Positions 9,199 to 16,980 of a stretch of DNA of 64,000 nucleotides are shown in pieces. The position numbers and the translations under genes were made by a program. How positions within the stretch are numbered: position 1 is the stretch's first letter; every line of letters begins with the position of its first letter. The notes beneath the pieces are model-generated. The model was not told the origin of the DNA, ran no database searches, and saw only the letters and a list, made by a program, of their open reading frames with translations. Source of the DNA: Microbacterium salsuginis (GTDB taxonomy: Bacteria; Actinomycetota; Actinomycetes; Actinomycetales; Microbacteriaceae); the NCBI RefSeq assembly GCF_012524205.1, contig NZ_JABACI010000004.1, positions 434,001 to 498,000 of the forward strand, read 5' to 3'.

Positions 9199-9567
9199 TC
9201 AGTCGGCGCGCGCCGAGGCGCGATCGTGGATGAGCAGGGTGAGGTCTTCGGGTCCGAGGCCGAGCTTGCGCGCCTCGACCAGGAGCGGCTCCACGAAGCG
9301 GTCGGCGAACGCGGAGCGGCGCTCGGCGAGCAGCAGCTCGCGCGCCCCGGGCGCGACGAACATGCCGATGCCGCGACGCTTGTACAGCACGCCCTTGTCG
9401 GTGAGCATCGCGATTCCCTTCGCTGCGGTGGCGGGGTTGATGCGATAGAAGCCGGCGAGCTCGTTGGTCGACGGCGCCTGCGCCTCTTCGGCGAGTGAAC
9501 CGTCGATGATCGCGTCCTCCACGCTCTCGGCGATCTGGAGGAACAGCGCCCGGCCTTCTTCGATCAC
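9199..9567 (-). CDS. GntR family repressor, YtrA-like
   Basis: This 122-residue protein has an N-terminal GntR winged helix (ALFLQIAESVEDAI, then APSTNELAGFYRINPATAAKG) and a short helical tail, the small YtrA architecture. The GTG at 9567 is chosen because the domain begins there. The open frame runs 31 codons further but crosses a 26-bp operator-like palindrome. Being first gene of an ABC operon, it probably represses that operon until a ligand or stress releases it. Confidence 0.87.
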   Translation of the reverse strand: MIEEGRALFLQIAESVEDAIIDGSLAEEAQAPSTNELAGFYRINPATAAKGIAMLTDKGVLYKRRGIGMFVAPGARELLLAERRSAFADRFVEPLLVEARKLGLGPEDLTLLIHDRASARAD

Positions 9568-9583
9568 ATCACGTCCCGTTGGT

Positions 9584-9609
9584 TGGTTAGTTACTTGAGT
9601 AATTAACCA
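9584..9609. promoter_or_regulatory. Operator-like palindrome upstream of GntR-ABC operon
   Basis: Arms TGGTTAGTTACT and AGTAATTAACCA pair over 12 positions with one mismatch around a central TG. The site is AT-rich in a 70% GC region and ends 17 nt before the GTG. It is the likely autoregulatory operator of the GntR protein. Confidence 0.75.
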
Positions 9610-9660
9610 CAGAAGCGGATGCCGCGTCAACACACATCGGAGATCGACAGGCGGCGGCAT

Positions 9661-9939
9661 GCCCGGCCCGCGCGCGCGATAGCGACGGGCCGCTCACGGG
9701 TCAAATTTGCGATGCATCCATTCGGATGAAACGTTGGATGAGGCCCTTTGCGGGCCTTCCCGACCAGTCCGCGGTCCCGCACGGCATCCTGGGGATGCCT
9801 CGCGGCGAGCGTATGGTCGGCGGTCCTTGCGCGGATCCGACATCCGCAGCCGCCGTCGCTCTCGGAGAGAGCGCATGAGTGTGACCGCCACCCGGGCGTG
9901 ACCGATGCAGCCCCCTGCACCGGGCTGCCGAGGCGCACT
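9661..9939. other. Intergenic region upstream of the betaine transporter
   Basis: These 279 bp separate the divergent GntR operon and the proV-like gene. I see a GGCATCC-TG-GGGATGCC hairpin near 9785-9801 and a purine-rich GGAGAGAGCGC followed by an 8-codon ORF (ATG at 9875, TGA at 9899-9901), which could be a leader peptide. No known riboswitch pattern was recognised. Confidence 0.4.
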
Positions 9940-11253
9940 GTGTCCACACCACCTGCCATCGTCTCCCCTGCCATCGAGGCGAAGAACCTGTTCAAGGTCT
10001 TCGGGCGAAACCCCAAGGCCGCCGTCGAGCGCCTCCGCGCCGGCACCCCACGCGCCGATGTCGCCGGCACCGCCGCGGTCATCGACGCCAGCTTCACCGT
10101 TCAGCAAGGCGAGATCTTCGTGATCATGGGTCTGTCGGGGTCGGGCAAGTCCACGATCATCCGCATGCTCAACGGGCTGCACGAGGCGACCGCCGGCAGC
10201 ATCCGCGTGCTCGGCGACCCGATCACGGGTGTCCCGGCCCACCGGCTGCGTCAACTGCGGCGCGATCGCCTCTCGATGGTCTTCCAGCACTTCGCGCTGC
10301 TGCCGCACCGCACGGTCGCGGCCAACGTCGCCTACCCGCTCGAGCTCCGCGGTGTCGGCAGGGACGAGCGGCTCGCGAAGGCCGAAGAGATCCTGGCACT
10401 GGTCGGGCTCGAGGGCTGGGGCGACAAGCTGCCCTCCGCCCTCTCGGGCGGCATGCAGCAGCGGGTGGGCATCGCGCGTGCGCTCGCCGCCGACACCGAC
10501 ATCCTGCTCATGGACGAGGCGTTCAGCGCCCTGGATCCGCTCATCCGCCGCGAGATGCAGGAACAGCTGCTCGAGCTGCAGCAGAAGCTGCGCAAGACGA
10601 TCGTCTTCATCACGCACGACCTCAACGAGGCCATGCTCCTCGGCGACCGGATCGCCGTGATGCGCGACGGCCGCATCGTCCAGATCGGCACACCCGAGGA
10701 CATCCTCACGGACCCCGCCAACGACTACGTCGAGCAGTTCGTGCAGGACGTCGATCGCGCGCGCGTGCTCACCGCCGCGAACGTCATGGAGCGGCCGCGG
10801 CCCGTCGTGAGCGAGACCGCCGGGCCACGCAGCGCCCTCCGCCAGATGCGCGACGCGTACATGTCGGCCGTCTACGTCGTGGGCCGGGATCGCCGGCTGC
10901 GCGGCATCGTCACCGACCGTGATGCGGTCAAGCTCGTGCGCGGAGGCATGGCCTCGATCGAGTCGGTCATCAAGCCCGTCCCGCAGAGCGTCCGCGAGGA
11001 CGAGATCCTCATGAACCTCTTCGTGCCCGCGGTCGAGTCGCCGCTGCCGCTCGCTGTCGTCGACGGCGCCGAGCGCCTGGTGGGGGTCATCCCGCGCGTC
11101 ACTCTGCTGGCCGCTCTCGGTCCGGGGCCGAACGCGACAGAGGAGATCCCGCTGCCGCTCCAGCCGGTGCCGACCACGGTCATCGATGAGGTGCTCGCCG
11201 AGGCGGCCGCTGCCGCGGCCTCGGCAGCCGCCGACACCGAGGAGGTGCGCTGA
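9940..11253 (+). CDS. proV: Glycine betaine/proline ABC transporter ATP-binding protein
   Basis: The 437-residue ATPase carries Walker A GLSGSGKST near residues 64-72, signature LSGGMQQR near 168 and Walker B ILLMDEAFSALD near 190. Two C-terminal CBS-like repeats (residues about 270-400) include YVVGRDRRLRGIVTDRD. This ProV/OpuAA architecture senses ionic strength in known systems. The GTG at 9940 (VSTPPAIV) is the first start that gives a normal N-terminus; the frame upstream lacks family similarity. It drives uptake of compatible solutes with the next two genes. Confidence 0.88.
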   Translation: MSTPPAIVSPAIEAKNLFKVFGRNPKAAVERLRAGTPRADVAGTAAVIDASFTVQQGEIFVIMGLSGSGKSTIIRMLNGLHEATAGSIRVLGDPITGVPAHRLRQLRRDRLSMVFQHFALLPHRTVAANVAYPLELRGVGRDERLAKAEEILALVGLEGWGDKLPSALSGGMQQRVGIARALAADTDILLMDEAFSALDPLIRREMQEQLLELQQKLRKTIVFITHDLNEAMLLGDRIAVMRDGRIVQIGTPEDILTDPANDYVEQFVQDVDRARVLTAANVMERPRPVVSETAGPRSALRQMRDAYMSAVYVVGRDRRLRGIVTDRDAVKLVRGGMASIESVIKPVPQSVREDEILMNLFVPAVESPLPLAVVDGAERLVGVIPRVTLLAALGPGPNATEEIPLPLQPVPTTVIDEVLAEAAAAAASAAADTEEVR

Positions 11254-12233
11254 TGGACGGGTTCCGCATCCCGATCGGCGACGTGATCGCGACAGCGGTC
11301 GACTGGATCCGAGACAACCTGTCAGGAGTGCTCGATCTCATCGCGTTCGTCGTGCGCTGGCTGGTGGAAGGCCTGACCGACGTCTTCGTGCTCACGCCCA
11401 TCCCCGTCATCATCGTCCTGGCTGCGCTGATCGGCTGGCTGGTGCGGTCGTGGCAGCTGGCCCTCGGCACCGCGGTGAGCTTCGTGCTCATCGTCGGGAT
11501 GGACCAGTGGGTGACGTCCATGCAGACGCTGGCGCTCGTGCTCGTGGCGGCGCTCGTCGCCGTCGGGATCTCGATCCCGCTCGGCATCTGGTCGGCCCGC
11601 AACGACACGGTCCGGGCGATCCTCAAGCCGGTGCTCGACTTCATGCAGACGATGCCCGCCTTCGTGTACCTCATCCCGGCCATCACGTTCTTCAGCATCG
11701 GCGTCGTCCCCGGTCTCGTCTCGACCGTCATCTTCGCGCTGCCTCCTGGCGTGCGGCTCACCGAGCTGGGCATCCGCGGCGTGGACTCCGAGACCGTGGA
11801 GGCCGGTTACGCCTTCGGGGCGACCCCCCGACAGATCCTCCGCGGCATCCAGCTGCCCTTGGCGATGCCCACGATCATGGCGGGTGTCAATCAGATCATC
11901 ATGCTCGCGCTGTCGATGGCCGTCGTCGCGGGCATCGTCGGCGCGGACGGCCTCGGCAAAGAGGTGGTCGGCGCGATCTCGACCGTCGACCTCGCGAAGG
12001 GCTTCGAGGCGGGACTGAGCGTGGTCATCCTCGCCGTCTACCTCGACCGCGTCACGGCGGCACTCGGAACGCCCGGCGACTATCCGTCGTCGCTGCTGGG
12101 CATCCTCTCCCGGCGGCGCAGAGAGCGTCGCGCCGGCGGGAGCGGCACGGATGCCGGTGGCACGCCGGACGCGATGACCCAGGCCGAGCGCGCCGTAGCG
12201 TCACCACGGCGGGCCCCGGTGACCACCGCCTGA
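11253..12233 (+). CDS. proW: Glycine betaine/proline ABC transporter permease
   Basis: This 326-residue inner-membrane permease has an N-terminal hydrophobic region and a typical EAA loop (EAGYAFGATPRQILRGIQLP), then AGVNQIIMLALSMAVVAGIVG, which is diagnostic of ProW/OpuAB. Its ATG overlaps the TGA of the ATPase gene (TGATG), so translation is coupled. The C-terminal 60 residues are charged and probably cytoplasmic. Confidence 0.9.
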   Translation: MDGFRIPIGDVIATAVDWIRDNLSGVLDLIAFVVRWLVEGLTDVFVLTPIPVIIVLAALIGWLVRSWQLALGTAVSFVLIVGMDQWVTSMQTLALVLVAALVAVGISIPLGIWSARNDTVRAILKPVLDFMQTMPAFVYLIPAITFFSIGVVPGLVSTVIFALPPGVRLTELGIRGVDSETVEAGYAFGATPRQILRGIQLPLAMPTIMAGVNQIIMLALSMAVVAGIVGADGLGKEVVGAISTVDLAKGFEAGLSVVILAVYLDRVTAALGTPGDYPSSLLGILSRRRRERRAGGSGTDAGGTPDAMTQAERAVASPRRAPVTTA

Positions 12234-12283
12234 AGCCACTCGAACCCATACGGAACGCAAGAGAACATACGGAAGGAAGCACC

Positions 12284-13189
12284 ATGAAGAACCGTCACAT
12301 CACAGCAATCGTCGGCCTCGGCGCCGCGGCATCCCTCGTCCTGGCCGGCTGCAGCAGCACCGAGGGAGGCGACGCCGGAGGCTCCGGAGGCGACGACAAG
12401 GGCACGATCACGCTCGGCTTCCTGCCGTCGTGGACGGACGGCCTGAGTACCGCGTACCTGCTCGAGGATCAGCTCGAGAAGCTCGGCTACACCGTCGAGA
12501 TGGAGACGCTGACCGAGGCGGGCCCGCTCTACACCGGACTGGCCCAGGGCGACATCGACATCTACCCGTCGGCATGGCCCGAGCTGACGCACGCGGACTA
12601 CATGGAGACGTACGGCGACGACATCGAGGACCTCGGCGCCTACTACGACAACGCCAAGCTCACGCTCGCCGTCCCGTCGTACTCCGACATCGACTCGATC
12701 GAGGACCTCGCCGGCAACGCGGATCGCTTCGACGGAAAGATCATCGGCATCGAGCCGGGCGCCGGCCTGACCGCACAGACGCAGGACGTCATGATGCCCG
12801 AGTACGGGCTCGACGGCTACGAACTCGTCACCTCGTCGACGGCCGCCATGCTCACCGAGCTGAGCAATGCGATCGATGCCCAGGAAGACATCGTCGTGAC
12901 GCTGTGGCGCCCGTTCTGGGCCAACGACGCCTACGACGTGAAGGACCTCGAAGACCCGCTTGGCGCCATGGGAGAGCCCGAGGCGCTGCACTTCCTCGGC
13001 ACGAGCGGATTCGCCGAGAAGTACCCCGAGGCTGCGGAGCTCATCGCGGGCATCACGCTGGACGACGAGCAGTACGGCGCGCTCGAAGACCTCGTCGTGA
13101 ACGAGTACGGCGAGGGCAAGGAGGCCGAGGCTGTCGACGCATGGCTCGAGCAGTACCCCGACGCCTTCGACACCGTCATCACCGACTGA
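12284..13189 (+). CDS. proX: Glycine betaine-binding lipoprotein
   Basis: The 301-residue lipoprotein has a signal peptide ending in the lipobox LVLAGC with Cys23. The mature domain belongs to the OpuAC/ProX substrate-binding family (GTITLGFLPSWTDGLSTAYL, later EPGAGLTAQTQDVM and VVTLWRPFWAND). The Trp-rich segments fit an aromatic cage for quaternary amines. The ATG at 12284 follows GGAAGGAAG. It is last in the three-gene osmoprotectant operon, and a strong hairpin follows. Confidence 0.88.
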   Translation: MKNRHITAIVGLGAAASLVLAGCSSTEGGDAGGSGGDDKGTITLGFLPSWTDGLSTAYLLEDQLEKLGYTVEMETLTEAGPLYTGLAQGDIDIYPSAWPELTHADYMETYGDDIEDLGAYYDNAKLTLAVPSYSDIDSIEDLAGNADRFDGKIIGIEPGAGLTAQTQDVMMPEYGLDGYELVTSSTAAMLTELSNAIDAQEDIVVTLWRPFWANDAYDVKDLEDPLGAMGEPEALHFLGTSGFAEKYPEAAELIAGITLDDEQYGALEDLVVNEYGEGKEAEAVDAWLEQYPDAFDTVITD

Positions 13190-13204
13190 CGCGCAGAGCA
13201 CACC

Positions 13205-13240
13205 GGGGACGGGGTCCGGCTGCGGCCGGGTCCCGTCCCC
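13205..13240 (+). terminator. Terminator of the betaine transporter operon
   Basis: A 16-bp stem with two mismatches (GGGGACGGGGTCCGGC against GCCGGGTCCCGTCCCC) and a TGCG loop lies 15 nt after the stop. A T-rich stretch follows. Confidence 0.8.
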
Positions 13241-13272
13241 TCGTGTTGCTGCTTCGCCCACGCGGCTCGCTC

Positions 13273-13332
13273 TTGACAAGCCAGCCAGGATTCGCCAGAG
13301 TTAACCAGTACGTTAATTCACAAGGTGGTTAA
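13273..13332 (+). promoter_or_regulatory. Promoter and dyad operator of ArsR-SRPBCC operon 1
   Basis: TTGACA at 13273-13278 and CAGAGT at 13296-13301 are spaced by 17 nt. Downstream lie two dyads: TTAAC-6 nt-GTTAA (13301-13316) and TTAACCA (13301-13307) with TGGTTAA (13326-13332). The second arm abuts the ATG at 13333. The layout fits autorepression by the ArsR protein. Confidence 0.6.
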
Positions 13333-13677
13333 ATGCTCGAGAAGGACACGCTCAGCCGAACGTTCTCAGCGCTGGCTGACCCGACAAGACGCGCCATCCT
13401 CGATCACCTGGCTCGCGCAGACGCGACTGTCTCTGAACTCAGTGCACCGTTCGAGATCTCTGCTCCCGCCATCTCTCGCCATCTGCGGGTGCTCGAAGCG
13501 AGTGGGCTTATCGTGCAGCAGCGCCACGGCTCCTGGCGTACGAACTCTCTGCAGTCCGAGCCCCTGGCCGAAGCCGCCGAATACCTCGGCCGGTACCGGG
13601 TGTTCCTCGGCGCGAGCTTCGATCGGCTCCGCGATCACCTGCAAGACCCGTCCGGCAATGAACAAGGAGAGTCATGA
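13333..13677 (+). CDS. ArsR family winged-helix regulator
   Basis: The 114-residue HTH protein begins with LSRTFSALADPTRRAILDHLA, continues with VSELSAPFEISAPAISRHLR as recognition region, and ends in the WRTNSL wing. It lacks the metal-binding CxC motif of classic ArsR. It belongs to the ArsR subgroup paired with AHSA1/SRPBCC proteins. The stop overlaps the next start, so it is co-translated with the SRPBCC gene. Its own upstream dyad suggests autorepression. Confidence 0.88.
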   Translation: MLEKDTLSRTFSALADPTRRAILDHLARADATVSELSAPFEISAPAISRHLRVLEASGLIVQQRHGSWRTNSLQSEPLAEAAEYLGRYRVFLGASFDRLRDHLQDPSGNEQGES

Positions 13678-14141
13678 CCGATCTGCCCCCGGAATCTGAC
13701 CGTATCGACGGCGCGACGCTCACCATGGTTCGCGTGTTCGATGCCCCGCGAGAACAGGTTTTCGATGCGTGGACGAACCCAGACACCGTCACCCGATGGT
13801 GGGGACCGGCTGGACTTCATACACCGCGCGACACGGTGCGCATCGTGGCCGAGGTCGGCGGGGAGTGGACGGCCACCATGATCGACGAAGACGGAACCGA
13901 GTTCCGTAGCCACAGTATCTTCACCGTGCTCGACCGGCCGAACCGTATCGAACTGACTGCAGCACCTGGGAGCGAGATGCCTTCCACGCTCTCGATAACG
14001 CTGACGGAGGTCGAAGGCATGACGATAATGACCGTCGTCAATCGGGTGCTCACCGAGGAGCCTGGTCTCGACTCCATGGCGGAAGGATGGGCATCGATCC
14101 TCGAGAAGCTGCGTGGCGCGCTCGGGGAACGCGTTCGATGA
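13674..14141 (+). CDS. SRPBCC (AHSA1-like) domain protein
   Basis: This 155-residue START/Bet v1-type fold protein has the VFDAPREQVFDAWTNPDTVTRWWGP opening that marks AHSA1-type proteins (about 20 residues in). Such proteins bind hydrophobic ligands; the ligand here is unknown. It overlaps the ArsR gene and the following PNPOx-like gene by 4 nt each, so the three form one translationally coupled operon. Confidence 0.85.
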   Translation: MTDLPPESDRIDGATLTMVRVFDAPREQVFDAWTNPDTVTRWWGPAGLHTPRDTVRIVAEVGGEWTATMIDEDGTEFRSHSIFTVLDRPNRIELTAAPGSEMPSTLSITLTEVEGMTIMTVVNRVLTEEPGLDSMAEGWASILEKLRGALGERVR

Positions 14142-14626
14142 CCATCCCCCAGGGAAGCATCGAGCTGCTGGACACCGACATCGCCCAGTACCTGTTGCAG
14201 TCTACGAACCTCGCGCGCGTCTCCTACGTGGCCGCCGACGGAACACCGCGCGTCTTCCCGATGCTCTTCCACTGGACCGGCCAGGTGCTCGTCCTTGCCA
14301 CTTTTGCCGGCGCACGCAAGATCGAGGCCATCCGCAGGCGCCCCGCGCTCGCCGTCACGATCGACGAACCCAGTAGCCCGCCAAAGGCGCTTCTCCTCCG
14401 TGGCACGGCGACCGTGGTCGGGATGGACGGGATCGTGCCCGAGTACCGAGCCATGCACCATCGATACGCCGGAGTCGATCAGGGGGAACGGAATGTCGCC
14501 GCCGTCGACAGGCCCGGTGTCAAGATGGCCCGGATCTCACTACGCCCCGCGTGGGTCGGCGTACTCGACTTCCAGACCCGATTTCCCGGTGGTACCACCG
14601 CAGCCGAGTTCGAGAACCGCGGCTGA
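14138..14626 (+). CDS. Pyridoxamine 5'-phosphate oxidase-like flavin-binding protein
   Basis: The 162-residue protein has the split-barrel pattern of PNPOx-like proteins: LARVSYVAADGTPRVFPM, then a PALAVTID strand and a C-terminal RISLRPAWVGVLDFQTRFPGG. Members bind FMN or F420 and reduce or shield small molecules; the substrate is unknown. The ATG at 14138 overlaps the SRPBCC stop. The frame extends 17 codons upstream but without family similarity. Confidence 0.75.
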   Translation: MTIPQGSIELLDTDIAQYLLQSTNLARVSYVAADGTPRVFPMLFHWTGQVLVLATFAGARKIEAIRRRPALAVTIDEPSSPPKALLLRGTATVVGMDGIVPEYRAMHHRYAGVDQGERNVAAVDRPGVKMARISLRPAWVGVLDFQTRFPGGTTAAEFENRG

Positions 14627-14645
14627 GCCCTCGGACCGTCCTCGT

Positions 14646-15599
14646 TCAGTGCCGGGGCTTGGGGTGGATGACGCGTCCCGGAGCGGTGTCGCCGCTGCCT
14701 CGCGACGGCACCGGCCAGGGCGCTGTCTTCGGGGGCGGCGTGGTGCTCGGCCGGTTCCCCGGGATCGGCTCGGGCTCGGGCTCGGACCCCGATTCGGGTT
14801 CGGAAGCGGCGCGGGTCGCGGCATCCGTTCTCGTCTCGGTCGGCGTCGCCGCCGGAGCGATCTCGAGCATGACCTTCTTCTCGAGCACCTCGATGGCCTC
14901 GTCCGAGATCGAGATGAGCCCGTCGAGCTCCTCGCGGACGCGGCGGTAGGCGAGCTGGCGCTCGGCGGGAGTGGCGGCCTCGTCGATCGCCACCGTCAGC
15001 AGCTGCTTGGCGGTGTCGAGGCGCTTGCGCTCGACCTCGGAGAAGCTCGAATCGCGCAGGCGCCGCGCGTCGCGCTCGGCGACGTCGAACGCGACCTCGA
15101 AGTCGGCGACGGCGTTGCGGTACTCGGCGAGCTGTTCGCGCGTGAGCCGCGCCTTGGACGAGGCCGGGCGCAGTCCGTCCGCGATGCGCTTGGCGCGCAG
15201 GAACGCCGCCGTCAGCGGCTGGCGGCCATCGCTCATCGCAGGGAACGCGATCATCTTGGCGACGTCGAGCTCGTACTCGAGCCAGCGTGCGGTCACCGAG
15301 TCATGCGTGGCGAACAGCCGCTCGAGCTGCGTCGTCTGCGTGTCGCGGGCCTCGGTGGGTGCCGAGATCTGTGTCGCCGTGGGCGCCGTCACCGGAGGGA
15401 GGGATGCGGCGGCCACCGGCTTGCCGCGCGCTGCGGCCTGCGCGGCCTTGAGCTCGGCCTTCGCGTGCAGCACCTCGAGGCGCCGCTTGTGGCGCCGACG
15501 CGCTCCCCGTTCCCAGGCGCCGCCGACCGACGCCAGCACGCCGAAGAGCGGGAAGGCGAGCCACCAGAAGTCCCGAAGGAAGTCGAAAATCGGCTCCAC
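14646..15599 (-). CDS. Membrane-anchored coiled-coil protein, paralogue A (unknown function)
   Basis: The 317-residue protein has one N-terminal hydrophobic helix (FWWLAFPLFGVLASVGGA), then a basic Ala/Lys/Arg-rich helical stretch. A core at about residues 90-215 reads HDSVTARWLEYELD and later PLTAAFLRAKR. The C-terminus is Pro/Glu-rich and disordered. The core is shared with the upstream gene (15667-16494), so the two are tandem paralogues. I do not recognise a named family. A GTG start is used, with TAGCAT 6 nt upstream predicting a leaderless mRNA; both paralogues share this 5' sequence almost base for base. Confidence 0.7.
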   Translation of the reverse strand: MEPIFDFLRDFWWLAFPLFGVLASVGGAWERGARRRHKRRLEVLHAKAELKAAQAAARGKPVAAASLPPVTAPTATQISAPTEARDTQTTQLERLFATHDSVTARWLEYELDVAKMIAFPAMSDGRQPLTAAFLRAKRIADGLRPASSKARLTREQLAEYRNAVADFEVAFDVAERDARRLRDSSFSEVERKRLDTAKQLLTVAIDEAATPAERQLAYRRVREELDGLISISDEAIEVLEKKVMLEIAPAATPTETRTDAATRAASEPESGSEPEPEPIPGNRPSTTPPPKTAPWPVPSRGSGDTAPGRVIHPKPRH

Positions 15600-15605
15600 C
15601 CTGTC

Positions 15606-15611
15606 ATGCTA
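15606..15611 (-). promoter_or_regulatory. -10 hexamer of leaderless promoter (paralogue A)
   Basis: TAGCAT on the minus strand, 6 nt before the GTG at 15599. Confidence 0.5.
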
Positions 15612-15666
15612 GCCGTCGCCCCCGCGCGCGGCGCCCGGGAGGTCGCTGAGGATCCCGCGGCCAGGC

Positions 15667-16494
15667 TCAGCCGCGGGGCGGCTCGTCGGGTCTCGACGTG
15701 CCGCCGCCCTGCCGCTTCGCGACGGCATCCCGCACATCGGCCACCACACGCGCAGCCTCGCCGATCGCATCAGCGGCGCGGGGCAGCCACGTCGTGAGCG
15801 GAGCGGGCAGCGCGTCCCACGACAGGCTCGACACGCTCTCGCGTGCGATGCCGAGGGCGTCGTCCTCGGCGGCGTCGAACGCCGCTTCGGCGGCCTGGAC
15901 GGCATCGCGGTAGGCGAGATAGGTCTCGGGCGTGACCTTGTCCTGCGTCGCGGCGGCGCGCAGCGTCTGCGCCTCGCGCTGTGCACGCAGGAAGGCGAGG
16001 GTCGGCGGATGCTGCGGATCGAGCATCTGCGGAAACGACAGCGCCTTTCCGGCATCCGTCTCGTATTCGAGCCATCGCGCCGTGACCGCATCGTGGCGGG
16101 CGACGAGCTCCGCGATCGGGTGCGGCGAATCGCGCCGCATCGAGCGATACCGCAGAGCGGTGGCTCGCAGGCGGTCACGTGCCGCCCGCAGGTGCAGCGA
16201 TGCCGAGCGCTCGGTCTGCTTCTTCACCGCGAGCCGGCGTCGGGCGTCGGCGAGCGCACGGGCGTCACGCCCCGCCTTCACGGCCAGCACCTCCGCCTTG
16301 GCGGCGCGCAGCTCGGCCTGAGCCGACTGCAGAGCCTGATGCGCGATGCGCTCCTCGTGCCGGGCAGCGTCGAGTTCGATCCGGCGGGCGCGTCGCCCCC
16401 GGACCGTCAGCGCGGCGTACGACATCGCTCCGACGCCCGCGGCTGCCGGGGCGACCCACCACCAGCCCGACACGATGAGGAGGATCGGCTCCAC
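15667..16494 (-). CDS. Membrane-anchored coiled-coil protein, paralogue B (unknown function)
   Basis: The 275-residue protein has an N-terminal hydrophobic helix (VSGWWWVAPAAAGVGAM), a long Ala/Arg/Glu-rich helical region that probably forms a coiled coil, and a core (HDAVTARWLEYETD, then PTLAFLRAQR) matching paralogue A. It ends in a basic tail. Function is unknown. The start is a GTG with TAGCAT 6 nt upstream. The first codons (GTG GAG CCG AT) are identical in both paralogues, consistent with gene duplication. Confidence 0.7.
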   Translation of the reverse strand: MEPILLIVSGWWWVAPAAAGVGAMSYAALTVRGRRARRIELDAARHEERIAHQALQSAQAELRAAKAEVLAVKAGRDARALADARRRLAVKKQTERSASLHLRAARDRLRATALRYRSMRRDSPHPIAELVARHDAVTARWLEYETDAGKALSFPQMLDPQHPPTLAFLRAQREAQTLRAAATQDKVTPETYLAYRDAVQAAEAAFDAAEDDALGIARESVSSLSWDALPAPLTTWLPRAADAIGEAARVVADVRDAVAKRQGGGTSRPDEPPRG

Positions 16495-16500
16495 CCTGCC

Positions 16501-16506
16501 ATGCTA
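16501..16506 (-). promoter_or_regulatory. -10 hexamer of leaderless promoter (paralogue B)
   Basis: TAGCAT on the minus strand, 6 nt before the GTG at 16494. Confidence 0.5.
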
Positions 16507-16555
16507 GCCGCGCGCGCCGACGCCGCGGCCGCGAGTGTGCTGGGGGTTGAAGGGG

Positions 16556-16729
16556 TCAGTGGCCGATCTCCATCGAGCCGCCGTGCCGGCGGCGGTCGGT
16601 CGCTTCGTACACCGGGTTGCCCGGACCCTCGTCCGGATCGCCGGGGCGGGCCTGGCGGGAGTCGTAGCTCTCACGCGGCGGTGACACGAAGTTCTTGATT
16701 CGCGCCCACAGGGACTGCTTCTCGGCCAT
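16556..16729 (-). CDS. Small hydrophilic protein of unknown function
   Basis: This 57-residue protein starts MAEKQSLWARIKNFVSPP and ends in a polar Arg/Gly/Asp-rich tail. AGGAGG lies 5 nt before the ATG, which is the main reason to accept it and to place the start here rather than 46 codons upstream. A short amphipathic helix (LWARIKNFV) could bind a membrane or partner. No family was recognised. Confidence 0.6.
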   Translation of the reverse strand: MAEKQSLWARIKNFVSPPRESYDSRQARPGDPDEGPGNPVYEATDRRRHGGSMEIGH

Positions 16730-16797
16730 GAGGTCCTCCTGCTCGGAGGCTACCGTGCGCGGGCTCCGACAGGGTAGCCCGGCCGACGCATCCGGAA

Positions 16798-16935
16798 TCA
16801 GCCGAAGAGGAGGGCGAAGACGGTGGCGCCGCCGCCGACGAGGATGAGCGCGACGATCGTCACCCACGCGATGATCTTGACACGCCGCTGACGGGTGTCG
16901 TTGAAACCGCTGTAGTCGTCGTCCTCCGTCGCCAT
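16798..16935 (-). CDS. Tiny single-helix membrane protein
   Basis: A 45-residue ORF encodes an acidic N-terminus (MATEDDDYSGF), a basic TRQRRVK turn and one transmembrane helix (IIAWVTIVALILVGGGATVF) near the end. TAGGAT on the minus strand lies 7 nt before the ATG, predicting a leaderless mRNA. It sits between purL and the 57-residue protein gene. Membrane insertion is likely; a role is not evident. Confidence 0.6.
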   Translation of the reverse strand: MATEDDDYSGFNDTRQRRVKIIAWVTIVALILVGGGATVFALLFG

Positions 16936-16942
16936 GGCTCCC

Positions 16943-16948
16943 ATCCTA
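16943..16948 (-). promoter_or_regulatory. -10 hexamer of leaderless promoter (tiny membrane protein)
   Basis: TAGGAT on the minus strand, 7 nt before the ATG at 16935. Confidence 0.45.
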
Positions 16949-16980
16949 GAGCCCGGCTCCGACACCGGCAGGGCCCCGGA

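Noticed and set aside
9875..9901. An 8-codon ORF as a gene
   Set aside because: Too short to support as a gene; kept only as a possible leader peptide in the intergenic description.
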